A DNA stretch of 29,747 nt from Conidiobolus incongruus B7586 (GCA_000697335.1 JNEM01009937.1:1-29747); one strand, 5' to 3'; shown: positions 12,569 to 23,398, counted from the first letter of the stretch. A program made the numbers and translations. The notes: generated by a model not told the origin, from the sequence alone.

Positions 12569-13855
12569 TTATAAATTACATTCTATTGATTTCAAAAAAT
12601 AGTCAATTATAAAGAAACATGAATCAAATCGGTGGTAATTATTATGAGCAATATGTTCAAATTTAGCAAAGTGCACCAATTTAGAATGCTGGCTGTTGAT
12701 TGATAATAATTCAACTTTTCCCGGTATTTTATCTGTTATATTGATAATTTGATCATGTGAAGATGATGCTATTGCATTAAATAATGCTTCTCCATGGGAG
12801 ATGGGGAGTGTTTTATCTTCGATCCCATGCATAATTAAGATAGGTACTTTTAATTCCTAAACAACTAATATTAGCATTTTAATAAAGTTATAAATAGGTG
12901 GAAAGTACCCTGATAATGGATAAAGAATCAAAATTTACTTTAATAACACTTGCGAAATAATTTTTAAACTGTTCAACGTTTTGTAATGGACCTAATGGTG
13001 AAAATGTTCCTCCTAATTTATAATTGAATAAAGCTTGACGAACGCTCGATAATGGTGCTTTTAATATTAATGACTTTGGTAGGGTGTCTAATTTTTGTAG
13101 CTGTTGGGTTAGCTTGGTTGCAACAGCGGTGCCTAATGAGTGGCCAAATATAGTGATTTGATCAGGAGATGCTCCTTGTTCAATGACCCAATCCCAAATA
13201 GCTTTACTGTCTTCCACAACTGATTGTTCGGTGGGTTTGCCTTCAGAATCCCCAAATCCAGCATAATCAAAGGCTATTACATTCACATTATTTAGATTAA
13301 CTAGTTTTTGGAATGTTAAGGGTCTTTGGAATGTAGCTCTATTTCCACCGTTCCCATGTAAATAAATCATGGTGTGAATGGATTTGTTCTTGAAAAAGGA
13401 GTTGTAAAATGACTGATCAAAAGCTTTACCATTGTTGAAATGTTTCCAGTAAGCAGCAGTGGGAATGATTTGCCATACGCCTATTATTTAAAAGATTAAA
13501 CACAATTACAATATGATAAGTAAGGGTATTTACCTAATGTTCTGTTTTCCTTGGTAGTAATATAAAAATTACGTGCTTGATTGTCTATATAATGGTATTG
13601 GCAATAGACTTAACTAGGATAAATTAAATTAACTTACCTAGAAATCCAAACGCACTCGGGTCTTTAAGTTGTCTCGGGTTAGGAAAGTTAGCTCTATTTA
13701 AAAACAACACTTCTCTCTGAATATTAGGGTTATGAATAGCCCAATAATATACCTAACCATATATTAAAATCATATTATTTTAATATTGTACAATAAAAAA
13801 CTACCAGATAAAATGTAATAATTAATAAAGCTAATTTGGCTATTAAATCAATCAT
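12569..13855 (-). CDS. ABHD12/BEM46-like alpha/beta hydrolase, five exons (copy 1)
   Basis: Minus-strand exons are 13805-13855, 13638-13752, 13534-13584, 12909-13480 and 12569-12856. The introns are 52-53 nt with GT...AG, and the joined frame encodes 358 residues. Residues 4-23 are a hydrophobic N-terminal segment, a likely membrane anchor. The fold signatures follow in order: LHGNGG oxyanion loop (113-118), the strand-turn FDYAGFGDSEG, nucleophile elbow GHSLG with Ser187, Asp277 in HGIEDKTLP, and His334 in the C-terminal HIAHNNYHRF stretch. These form a complete Ser-Asp-His triad. The NFYITTKENRTLGVW block before the hydrolase core is typical of ABHD12-type proteins, which act on lysophospholipids or monoacylglycerols at membranes. 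The substrate here is inferred only from the family. The start is the first ATG, upstream of the anchor, and the paralog at 18.5 kb has the same exon sizes (51, 115, 51 nt). The gene looks intact. Confidence 0.92.
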
Positions 13856-15925
13856 ATTTTATAAAATTGTAAAATCAACATTTGAATCAATCGCAGTATT
13901 TATACTTTTTTATCTGTCGGTTTAGGAATTCTTAATAAATTTCACACCAATAATTTTGATTATGTAATATTTGATCAATCGGAAAAGTGACTCCGATTTT
14001 ATCAAATCAATTATGGGAGTTTAATTCTGATCTGAGATAAGATGAATTTGCAAAAGTGTTGCAGTATTACCCTTAATAGCATATAGTTTCCGCATAAATA
14101 TTGGAGCAACTTAATAAATAAATTTTATATACAGTATTTACTATTGATCATCAAATTTAAAGTATATTAATACTTGATATAAAGAATGATATTTAAGCAT
14201 TAATTTCAATAATATTTAAATATAATAGATTAAATTTCAATCAAATTATTATTTTTTATATTTAATAATTATGAATTATTTAAATTTAGTTTCAAATATT
14301 TAATATTTGTTATATTATAATAATATGTTAATTATAATGAAAATTTATCTAAATACTATTATACTAATCACTATACAACTTTCTCAAATTTCATAATAAA
14401 TTTAGATGAAACTCTGTTGTGACAACTATGATCAAAATCTTAAGATATGAATACCAAAAATAAATATTAAATTTTCATGCATTCAATAATCTTATTATGC
14501 TAATGATATAATTATAAACTTTGAACTTATTCTATCTTCCCTTGACAAAATCACTTGTTAATTGTTTTAGATTATATTTAATATATTTATAATTAGTATA
14601 ATCAAATGCGTAACTAATTAAAGTTCAATTAAAGTATATTAGAAGATATGTTAAAATATGTTTATATTAGCAAATACAATATTGATAAAATAAGAACTTT
14701 AAATCAATATAATATATAATAGAGACAATATGAATGGTTGTTTATATTAAATTATTTTGAAAATTTGAATATTTTTGTTTAATCCTAAATTAGAATACTG
14801 TCAAATATATATAAAAATTGATATAACTATTAATAATTATTCAAATATTATTTATATTTAAAAAAGATATGAGGGTAAAAATATACAATGAATATATAAT
14901 TGATTATAGCAAAATTTGTTTTTTAATATTTCTTTAATGATAGAAAAAAAAGTAAAATAAATTATCAAATGGAGATATACAAAAATTAGTTAATATCTTC
15001 GATTTATATACTAAAAGCTAGCTTTATTATTTAAACACATTAAATGATTCGATTTAATATATCAATATAGACAAATAATTCTTGATAACCAAAAATCAAC
15101 TTTAAATATTATTATTTAAATTTAATATATTTAACCAGTTTACTCTATTTTTTTCTGAAAATATATATTAACAAAATTGTATAATACAATCTAAAATACT
15201 TAAATATATCAAAAGTATAGCAATAAATTATATATTAAAAATGTTCGGATGTTTTTAAATCAAATAATGTACAATATTTTTTAGTTGGAATATATTAGCA
15301 CTAATTGTAAAAAATATAAATTTTTCAATATTATTAGGTATTTAATTATTTGTATTTAATATATACTCATTTACTTTACATGGATATTGTTATTTGTACA
15401 AAATTTTAATATATTCACAATGTTTTTCACACCAATTTAAAACAATAAGCTCTAAATGAAAAGATATTGAAAATATTATTATTATCATTATATTCCAAAA
15501 GCAATTTAGAATTTGAATATTAACCATATAAATTCAAAAACTAATTTATTGATAATTTTTTTATTCAAATTAATAAAATATTTTTTAGATGAATTTGTTT
15601 AAATAATATTTACTAATCATATATTGATTTATTTGTTAAGTATAAAACTTAGGGGATAATTTTAATTAATCTTTTTATTTGATTCAAATTATAAATATTT
15701 CATTGAAATTTAATAAGTTATGCAATTATTCATAATGAGTATGTATCTTATAAGATCGTATAATTCAGCTGACACCATCCTAAATCAAGAATACCCAATA
15801 ATTCTTCATACTTTAATATTATTCAATTATAATAGACAAAGTTAAAATTAGCTAACTTTTTCAGATTTGCTATTTTAATCATACTGATATAACTTTGCAT
15901 TATTCTCATTTTTGAAATCTTAATT
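13856..15925. other. Intergenic stretch, promoter side of copy 1
   Basis: About 2 kb without a recognisable gene. The first 250 bases upstream of the hydrolase start (to about 14110) are less AT-rich and probably contain its promoter and 5' untranslated region. No TATA box stands out from the background. From about 14.1 kb onward the sequence is AT-rich with no long frame. No tRNA was found. Confidence 0.45.
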
Positions 15926-16165
15926 ATCAAAATGAACTGGGTGTGGTGACTCAAATTGGTAAACTCAGCATTGAAAGAATCAACTTTAATCAGATTTATT
16001 ATCTATTGTGACACCATCGCTTTCACGCAATCTAATCTAGTAACCAGGCCCTCCATACTACGAATTTACTTCTGCAATTGAGACTCATCGATATCGAACA
16101 ATGTGCTACACAGCATTCACTGAACAAACATGACATTTGAATTGACAGTATTCATAGCTATTTAA
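15926..16165 (-). pseudogene. Possible gene relic of unknown origin
   Basis: This pocket is clearly richer in G and C than its surroundings, at the level seen in exons. On the minus strand one frame shows STLFDIDESQLQK, a stop, and then the coherent string SMEGLVTRLDCVKAMVSQ before another stop, so it is broken. The 'MEGLVTRL' run weakly recalls the N-terminus of adenylyl cyclase-associated protein, but that is a loose resemblance from reading alone. It has no splice sites or start that I can defend. It could also be a piece of the duplicated unit that carried the hydrolase copies. Confidence 0.3.
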
Positions 16166-16489
16166 TACATTGTTTATTCCAATGTAATTTTTCGTAAAAT
16201 ATCCTGAATTTTATTTAAATTGAAATTTAAATTAAATATTAAAAATAATTTTTCTGTCTCAGAATCAGTTACATATACAAAATATAAACTATTTTTCATA
16301 TTTAATATAATTGATCATGGTTATTAAGAATCATCTAAAGATGATATATTGAATTATTATTGTATATTACAAATTCAAAAAAATATTGTTACTTTTAACT
16401 CAACCTATTAAGAAAAAATTAATTTATCAAGTTAATCAAATATTAATATTTTATTAGTATTATTTAATATAAAAAATACTATTTATTAT
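16166..16489. other. AT-rich spacer
   Basis: Lies between the relic above and the decayed C-terminal end of the hydrolase pseudogene. No frame or repeat was recognised. Confidence 0.4.
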
Positions 16490-17735
16490 ATTAAATTATT
16501 ATATTTTGTTTAAGAAATACAAATTGATTAAAGTTATTATAAGTTTGAATTTGGAAAGGTGCATCAAATTGAAGTAATAACTATTCGTTTATAATAATTC
16601 AACTTTTCCTAATTTTCAATCCATTAAGTTGATTATTTGTCATTGTGAACGTAACAAGATGGCATTAAATAGTACTTTTCAGTGGGAGATGAGCAGTATT
16701 TTATCATCGTCACCATTATGTATGATTAATATAGGAACTTTTAAATCTTAAACAATAGCTTTAAACATTTGAAAATGGGTTGTAAATGGATTGAAAATAC
16801 ACTAATAATCGATTCATAACCAACATTCACATTTTATACTCTGAAAATGATTTTTAATTTGTTTCACATGTTTATAAGGGACCTATTACCGGAAACGTGC
16901 CTCCTAATTTGTAATCGTCAATAACTTGATGAACACTTGATAATGGTAGCTTTAAGATTAATGATTTTGGAGGAGTTCCGAGCTCTTGAAGTTGCTGTCT
17001 TAATTTGGTTGCGACAGCTGTGCCTAATGAATGGCAAAATATAGCGATTTGGCTGGGAGCTGTATCTTGCTCAATAATCCAATTTCATATAGCTTAACAA
17101 CTACTCAATATTCGGTAGTATGCCCTCAAAATTTTCATAATTAGCATAGCCAAACGTTATTACATTCACATTAATAATATTCACAAATTTTTTGTATGTT
17201 CAAAAAATCTCTAAAATATTGTTCTGTTTCTTCAGTTTATATGCAAATAAATGATAGTATGAATGGATTTTTCTTCAAGAAAGTGTTGTAAAATGACTTA
17301 TCAAATGTTTTACCTTTGTTAAAATTTTCCCAACAGGCAGTAGTAGGAATAATTTGCTGTGCGCTAATCAATTGAAAGATTTCACAAAAGTTAAATATAA
17401 TATGGTCTTGAATTCACCTAATGATCTGCTTTGCTTTGTAGTAAAATAAAATTACTCTCTTGATTATGTATTATTAATTGATATAGGAAACAATTTAATT
17501 TCAACATATTGAATAAATTTAATTTGAAACTCAAACATATTTAGTTTGTTAAAAGTTTTCCCAGGTTAGCAACATTTATTCTTTAAAAACGCTAATTTCA
17601 AGCAAAATTTATGGTTATGAATAATTCAAAAATATATCAAACTATATATTAACATCCTATTATACTAATCAATTAATATCCTAAAAATATTTACCAAATA
17701 TAATTTGGCTATTAGTAAAACTATAATTTTATAAT
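16490..17735 (-). pseudogene. ABHD12-like hydrolase pseudogene (middle copy)
   Basis: Colinear with the intact copies at 12.6 and 18.5 kb but broken. Recognisable minus-strand pieces are: a first-exon trace ending ATAGCCAAATTATATTTG before GT (about 17.70-17.73 kb); AIHN of exon 2 (about 17.6 kb); the exon 3/4 junction with its intron still present (17364-17417); a central block TAVATKLRQQLQELGTPPKS (about 16.97-17.03 kb); and DLKVPILIIH of the last exon (about 16.73 kb). The nucleophile elbow reads CHSLG instead of GHSLG, the first ATG is not visible, the HGNGG loop is lost, and stops and frameshifts occur throughout. Because introns are kept, it arose by DNA duplication, not by reverse transcription. 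Its readable residues resemble copy 1 more than copy 2 (GTAVATKL, YKLGGTF). Confidence 0.9.
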
Positions 17736-18541
17736 GTTTAAATTAATATTTTTATAGTTTGAAAGGGAAATGATTCTTAAAAAAAATAAAAGTTGACATA
17801 ATAAATTTGCAATCTCAGTTTGAAAAATTTGAATGTATATGTAATATATCTAAATAAGTTTACCATATTTCTTTTCTTGGAAATTTACTATAAAATTTAA
17901 ATTGCTTTGGTTTATAAGTTAGAATGAAAGAAATAAAATATTTCACAAAATTCGTGATTTATTTTAAGAAAAAAAATATATATGGTTAAAAGAGAGTGAT
18001 TATAAGGATATATATATATACTAGAGTGAAGAAATGAGTTGAAATATATTCACTAAACTAACTCAGAATTTATATAAAGCTTTTAATATAAAAGATTTTA
18101 TGAACTTTCAGGGTTAACAATTTTATTAGTCATTGTTAAAGTTCATTAATTAAATGATGATCTAATTATATTAAAAATAATTTTTAACAATTTATCTTGT
18201 GATAATTAAAGCAATTCAATAGTTGATAAAATGTATTGAAATATTTTGATATATCCACGATATGTATTTTTAAAGCTATATACGTATCTTTTATTAAGAA
18301 ATAGTCATATTTTTATTATATGGTTATCATATTAACTTCATCTTTGATTCCGAAGTAATTATATATATATATATGACAAGAAATAATATTTCAATATACA
18401 TGGTAATATTTTAAAAATCAATTATAAAATAGAATAATGATATACTGAAATTAAGTATTGATCATAAATCTTATCATTAATTCAATACATCTACCATATT
18501 CAAAATATTTTAATTATTTTAAATTGAATTGAATTTAAATT
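17736..18541. other. AT-rich intergenic stretch
   Basis: Lies between the pseudogene's 5' end and the stop codon of the second intact hydrolase. Short (TA)n runs occur at about 18009-18020 and 18360-18374. No gene was seen. Confidence 0.45.
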
Positions 18542-19828
18542 TTATTCCAATTTGTTAAAAAACTTTTTAATAATCCAAAAACATGTATCGAACCTGTGAA
18601 AATCGTCATGACCAATATTTTGAAATTTGGCCAGTTGAATGAATTTACTAGGACATTGACTAGTCAGGAGTTCCACTTTTTCGGGAATGCCTTTGCTGAT
18701 TGTTGATGTTTTGCATTGTGGAGATGACGATGCTACAGCTTCGAATAACTGTTCTGCATGACTTATTGGTAGGACTTGGTCGTGAGTTCCGTGTAGAATT
18801 AGGATTGGTAGATTCAAATCCTAAAAAAAATCAACATTTATTAAAATGATTTGATAGATAAATGAAAAATACCTTAATAATTGCTAAAGAATCAAATTCT
18901 AATTTAATGACTTTGTCCACATAAGTTCTAAATTGTTTCACATTGCCCAAAGGTCCCAAAATGGGAAACCTTGCTCCAATCCTATAATTGAATACTGCAT
19001 TGCGAATACTGGAAAAGGGCGCTTTCAAGATCAAAGACTTGGGAGGTGTTTTCAAATCTTGGAGTTGTTGTGTTAATTTAGTGGCTACGGCAGAGCCCAT
19101 AGAATGTCCAAAAATAGTGATTCTGTCGTGGGATGCGCCCTGAGAAATAACCCAGTCCCAAACAGCTTTGCTGTCTTCCACTACGGATTGCTCCGTTGGT
19201 GAGCCTTGAGAATCTCCAAATCCCGAATAGTCGACGGCGATTACGTTTAAATTGTTGAATTGAGTGAGTTTCTGGTAGGTAAAGGGACGATGGAAGGTGG
19301 CCCGATTGCCAGCATTCCCGTGGAGATAGATCAGAGTGTGAACTGATTTATTAGTAAAGAAAGAATTATAAAAAGAATCATCAAAAGTTTTATGGCCCTT
19401 ATCAATTTCGGACCAGTAGGTATCAGCTGGAATTACTTGCCATACCCCTGAAGAATATATCAGTATTTTTAGTACTTTAAATTACTTAGGTAATTACCTA
19501 ATTTTCTACTTTGTTTAGTATCGATATAAAAATTACGTACTTGATTTTCTATTATTTAGCCATATTAATAGATTTTACTTAATATCTAGTATTATATATT
19601 ATTACCAGGAAATCCAAATAAACTAGGATCCTTTAAATTCTTAGGATTAGGGAAATTTATACGATGAATAAATAATACTTCCCTCTGTACTTGATGAAAA
19701 TGAATAGCTATCAAAAAGATCTAATCCAATATTTAATATACCATAAATTTCTTATTAATATTTTGAATATTATTTACTAAATACAATCCAACAGGTATAA
19801 ATGCTGCTTTCGTTAATAAACTGATCAT
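18542..19828 (-). CDS. ABHD12/BEM46-like alpha/beta hydrolase, five exons (copy 2)
   Basis: Minus-strand exons are 19778-19828, 19606-19720, 19498-19548, 18873-19447 and 18542-18820. The introns are 50-57 nt, GT...AG, and the joined frame encodes 356 residues. The N-terminal MISLLTKAAFIPVGLYL segment plus the start of exon 2 forms a probable membrane anchor. Core motifs are LHGNAG (114-119), VDYSGFGDSQG, GHSMG with nucleophile Ser188, Asp278 in HGTHDQVLP, and His335 in NIGHDDFHRF. It is a paralog of copy 1: exons 1-3 are identical in length, splice phases match, and the proteins align with few gaps. Differences such as GHSMG versus GHSLG, and codon choice with more G/C, show they are not recent duplicates. 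The probable role is membrane-associated lysophospholipid or acylglycerol hydrolysis, inferred from the family. It is transcribed away from the Myb-type gene that begins 187 bp upstream. Confidence 0.92.
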
Positions 19829-20015
19829 TATTGAAAGATAAAATCAAAAGTGTGTGACTTAAATCAATCTAATGTATATTAATAAATTGTATTCATCCCA
19901 TAATAATTTTAATTATAATTTATTCATAAATGGTCTGAAATGAATGAAAAAATTCAAATCTAGAAAATAGAAAATAGAAAATAGAAAATAAAAAATAGAA
20001 TATAAAACAAATAAA
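19829..20015. promoter_or_regulatory. Divergent promoter region, hydrolase copy 2 / Myb-type gene
   Basis: Only 187 bp separate the two start codons on opposite strands, so both core promoters must lie in or overlap this stretch unless the transcripts start inside each other. It holds no clear CCAAT box. Its right part is a 7-bp tandem repeat. The bidirectional role is inferred from geometry. Confidence 0.5.
19961..20002. repeat. 7-bp tandem repeat (TAGAAAA)n
   Basis: Four exact TAGAAAA units (19961-19988) are followed by two degenerate ones (TAAAAAA, TAGAATA). The array ends 13 bases before the ATG of the Myb-type gene, so its length could vary between strains and affect spacing in the divergent promoter or the 5' untranslated region. 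Confidence 0.85.
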
Positions 20016-21074
20016 ATGTTAACTATAATAAATCTGAAACATCCTAATAATTTCAAAATTGTATTGAATATTTTTAGATGTATATCATCAGAAGTATTAG
20101 CCAAAGATAACCTTAATGTATTAAAATCCTTCTCTCAAAAGAAGTGGGAACCTGACGAAGACAAAATTTTACTAACAAAATCTCAAGAAGGCTTAAAACT
20201 TAGTGAAATCCAACAATCTTCATTCCCTTATAGAAGTTATGGTAGTGTCAGTAGCCGACTACATAAATTAAAGTCCGATTTTGTTGAGAATGATAATTTG
20301 AAGACGAAGTTCCAACCTGTAGATAACCAATTACTGATCGAATTGGGGAAGAATAGGACGAAAAAGTGGGAAGAATTGACCAAGTTGCATTTCCCGACGA
20401 GGAGTGCGCGATCGGTAGCGAGTCAATACTACCATCTGATATCAAGAGGGGAGAACACGGGTAAGTGGACCCAAGAAGAATCAGAATTATTTGAGAAAGC
20501 TCATAAAGACTACCCGTTCCAGTGGGACAAAATTGCAGAAATTGTCAAGACAAGGACGCCAAGACAGTGCAGATTGAAGTGGCAAACTACTATGGATCCT
20601 TCGTTGAAGGAGGGGGTGTGGACGCCGGAGGAAGATCAGAAATTGATGAGATTGTATAAGGAGATGGGAAATTCGTACTCGGCAATTGGTAAACAGTTCA
20701 ATCCTCCCAGATTAAGACATTCCGTTTATTCGAGAATCAAAATCCTGGAAAAGAATTCCTCGGTTGATCTTAACAAACTTAAAACCCAACTCGACTCCTT
20801 GGTCGATATGTATGGGGACGACTGGGAACTCATCTGCCACAAACTGAATTTGCCATTCACACCAATACAACTTATGTCATTCTACCTATATGGTACGAAT
20901 ATCAACAACTCCAAACTACATTTCACAGAATTAGAAGACCAAAAACTACTGGAATTGGCACAAAAGTATCGCTATAAGTGGAAATTGATTGCTGCTGAAA
21001 TGAGGACTCGATCAGCGTCTACTTATTATACTAGGTGGAAGCGATTACAGGATATGTATCAATCATCCCCATAG
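20016..21074 (+). CDS. Multi-SANT/Myb repeat protein, 352 residues, intronless
   Basis: A single uninterrupted frame. SANT/Myb-like helical repeats with spaced Trp residues are visible at about 43-88 (KKWEPDEDK), 98-141 (KKWEELTKLHFPTRS), 149-192 (GKWTQEESELF...RQCRLKWQ), 200-244 (GVWTPEEDQKL) and 301-345 (LHFTELEDQ...RWKRL). A weaker sixth lies at about 258-293 (GDDWELICHKL). The third and fourth repeats, with WTxEEx and RxCRxKW patterns, look like genuine DNA-binding Myb repeats. Such tandem arrays occur in nuclear factors such as SNAPC4 and BAS1/REB1-type proteins, but I cannot assign an ortholog. Residues 1-25 carry basic and hydrophobic residues and no acidic one, which resembles a mitochondrial presequence. 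No other in-frame Met occurs before Met193, so this start is needed to keep the first three repeats. Unlike its neighbours it has no intron. Confidence 0.9.
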   Translation: MLTIINLKHPNNFKIVLNIFRCISSEVLAKDNLNVLKSFSQKKWEPDEDKILLTKSQEGLKLSEIQQSSFPYRSYGSVSSRLHKLKSDFVENDNLKTKFQPVDNQLLIELGKNRTKKWEELTKLHFPTRSARSVASQYYHLISRGENTGKWTQEESELFEKAHKDYPFQWDKIAEIVKTRTPRQCRLKWQTTMDPSLKEGVWTPEEDQKLMRLYKEMGNSYSAIGKQFNPPRLRHSVYSRIKILEKNSSVDLNKLKTQLDSLVDMYGDDWELICHKLNLPFTPIQLMSFYLYGTNINNSKLHFTELEDQKLLELAQKYRYKWKLIAAEMRTRSASTYYTRWKRLQDMYQSSP

Positions 21075-21508
21075 TTTTATTTATTAATTTATTAATTTAT
21101 TAACTTACTAATTTCTATAATTAATTAAACTACATAATAATTTTTCATTTTTAAATTCAAATTATTTCAAAAATAATATTAATTGAAAAAGCCCAAATAT
21201 TATATAAAACGAATGAAAATTATAATAATCAATATTATTATTCTGAAATCTAATTGATTTATATATATTTCGGATTTTAAATTTTAACAAAGTATTAAAT
21301 CAGTAATAATTATTGAAATAATATATTTATTAATAATAAATTTTTAGAATAAAATTAAATTAATTTGTTTTCAGCATTAAAGTTTGTATTTACTATTTCA
21401 CTCTATTTAACAATAAAATCTTCAAAAAAGGAACAGAACTTGTTGTACAATCCAACTTTGTTAACCCAAACTACAATTACCAAATTTTATAATCATTCTC
21501 AATTTTAA

Positions 21509-21601
21509 CCAATCACAATAAATAAAATTTTGAATTGAAATTTTCTACAGTGACCAATAATAACAAAGCAGAGAATCAAATTATTTCAATTTCAATCCAA
21601 T
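21509..21601 (+). promoter_or_regulatory. Cluster of three CCAAT motifs upstream of BRF1
   Basis: CCAAT occurs at 21509 (as CCAATCA, the form preferred by the fungal HAP/NF-Y complex), 21554 and 21597, all on the plus strand and 185-280 bp before the BRF1 ATG. Clustering at this distance fits an upstream activating region. Binding is inferred, and CCAAT can arise by chance in such AT-rich DNA. Confidence 0.35.
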
Positions 21602-21721
21602 TAATTAATTATTGTAAGTGATTAAGAATCGAACCTTGATCCTAATTCCAAATTAAATTTTTTTTCAAAGTTTTTTACAGCTCGGACTTGGAATTTTAAG
21701 TTTTTTAATTCAATAAATATT

Positions 21722-21769
21722 TATATACCTCTTTCTTACTCTCTACTTTTTCGATTTATTCTTCTGAAC
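21722..21769 (+). promoter_or_regulatory. Probable BRF1 core promoter: TATA-like motif and CT-rich tract
   Basis: TATATA at 21722 is followed directly by a pyrimidine-rich tract (CTCTTTCTTACTCTCTAC...), ending about 20 bases before the ATG at 21786. A TATA-like motif followed by a CT-rich block is a common arrangement at fungal transcription starts. Confidence 0.45.
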
Positions 21770-21785
21770 AGTCCCTTTTGAAATT

Positions 21786-23398
21786 ATGGTGTCGTGTCCC
21801 AATTGTCCCGGAGCTGAGGTCGAGTACGACGTTACTACAGGCACTACCATCTGTACCAACTGTGGTAATGTATGTACTCCTTACATCCAACTTTTCATTT
21901 GTCATTGATACATTGATCTTCTCTGTTTAGGTATGTTCAACCACCGCTATTGTGAGTGAAGTCACTTTTGGAGAAAATGCTCAAGGTGCAGCTATTTTGC
22001 AAGGGACATTTGTCGAAGCTGGACGAAGTAATTCATTTAAAAATTTTGAATTGTAATTTATATTAATCATTTTGTTTAGCTCGTGCAGCTCCTACAGGTG
22101 GTTCCAGAGTACGCATGTACAGTGATTCTAGAGATGTAACTTTAATGAATGGTAGCTAACCCTATTAATTAATTTTGAATAATGTAAATTAACTATACGT
22201 TTAGCAAACCGTGTCGCACGCGAAATTGCAAGTGCTTTAAATATCAATGAGTATACGATTGAGAGAGCTTTGCGATTTTTTAAAATTGCTTTGAATCAAC
22301 AGTTTACCCGAGGTAGAAAAACCCAGGTAACTATTGCTGCCTGTTTGTATACCGCTTGTCGTGATCAGAAAAGTCCTCATATGTTGATCGATTTTGCTGA
22401 TGCTATTCAGGTAAATCACCATCATTATTAGATACTCTTTAAATATTAATATTTTGATTTAGATAAGTGTATTTGCCATCGGTAGTACTTTCCTAAAGCT
22501 TTCTCAACTATTTCCCTCGGACAAGATTCCATTGGTCGATCCCTCCCTTTACATTTCCCGTTTCGCATCTAAACTGGGTTTTGGAAATAAAACCGGACGT
22601 GTTGTGACCGATGCCTCGCGTCTCGTGTCGCGTATGAAGGCGGATTGGATCGAGTACGGACGTCGTCCCGCGGGTATCTGTGGTGCCTGTTTGTTAATTG
22701 CAGCTAGAATGAATCACTTCCAACGATCCCTAAAGGATATCATGCTGGTCGTCAAAATGTCTCCCGAGACGATTAGAAAGCGTTTGATCGAGTTCGCCTC
22801 CACAGCTTCCGGTAACTTGACTATTGGGGATTTCAGATCCACTTGGTTGGAGAATACCGAAAATCCTCCTGCATTCACTAACAACCAGAGCGAAACAACC
22901 GAACACGAATTAGAAATGTTGGAAAATGCCACCGCTAAGGAGATCAAGGAATTTTACGAAAGTCGTAAGGAATTGATCCATATGGAAGTATTGAGAGCCA
23001 CGCAATTGGCAGAAGATGCCGACAAAGAAGCTGCCAAATACGATCCCACCCTCGAAGATTTGCAGCAGGACCCCGAGATGGAGGACGAACTGGACCAATT
23101 CATCTTGACTGAGGAGGAAGTAGAAGCCAAGACAATGATCTGGACCCAGGAGAATAAGGCTTATTTGGACGAGCAGGAAAATAAGCGCAAAGCTAGGGAG
23201 ACCGAGGAGAAAAATGAAGCTGCCAAACGCGCTCGCAAACCTAATCGCAAAGCTCCTATCATCGACGCCACGAACCCTGCAGAAGCTACACTCCAACTCT
23301 TGAATCATAAGAACATTTCAAATGTTAACGAATCTGGCATTCATGGTCTCTTCCAAATTCCAAACATTCCCCATATCGATCACGACAAAGACCTATAA
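21786..23398 (+). CDS. BRF1: TFIIIB subunit BRF1 (TFIIB-related factor), five exons
   Basis: Plus-strand exons are 21786-21869, 21931-22027, 22080-22151, 22205-22410 and 22463-23398. The introns are 52-61 nt, and the joined frame encodes 464 residues. BRF1 bridges TFIIIC, TBP and RNA polymerase III at tRNA and 5S genes. Residues 4-26 form the zinc ribbon (Cys4, Cys7, Cys23, Cys26). The first cyclin-like repeat spans about 85-160 (RGRKTQVTIAACLYTACR). The second spans about 178-266 (VDPSLYISRF, GRRPAGICGACLLIAARM, SPETIRKRLIEF). The BRF-specific homology block at about 364-440 (DQFILTEEEVEAKTMIW, APIIDATNPAEA) binds TBP/DNA and separates BRF1 from plain TFIIB. The protein is shorter than yeast (596) or human (677) BRF1 and ends about 25 residues after that block. 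The start places the zinc ribbon at the very N-terminus, as in the family. Confidence 0.95.

Larger units (their letters stand above)
21075..21785. other. Intergenic stretch: Myb-type gene 3' flank and BRF1 promoter
   Basis: The first 300 bases are AT-rich 3' flank. From about 21.4 kb the composition becomes more mixed and contains CCAAT motifs and a TATA-like/pyrimidine-rich stretch close to BRF1. No coding frame was found. Confidence 0.5.

Noticed and set aside
15478-15505. ATTATTATCATTATATTCCAAAA resembling the 3' end of hydrolase copy 1
   Set aside because: Only about 25 bases of simple-sequence-like match. The pseudogene's own C-terminal part continues at 16.49-16.6 kb, so another fragment is not supported.
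21612-21652. Minus-strand GGTTCGATTC resembling a tRNA B box in the BRF1 promoter
   Set aside because: No A box at the right distance, the T-arm stem does not pair properly, and no acceptor or anticodon stem can be formed.
22714-23308. Minus-strand open frames opposite BRF1 (22714-22947 and 22910-23308)
   Set aside because: Shadows of the conserved BRF1 last exon; their translations show no family features.
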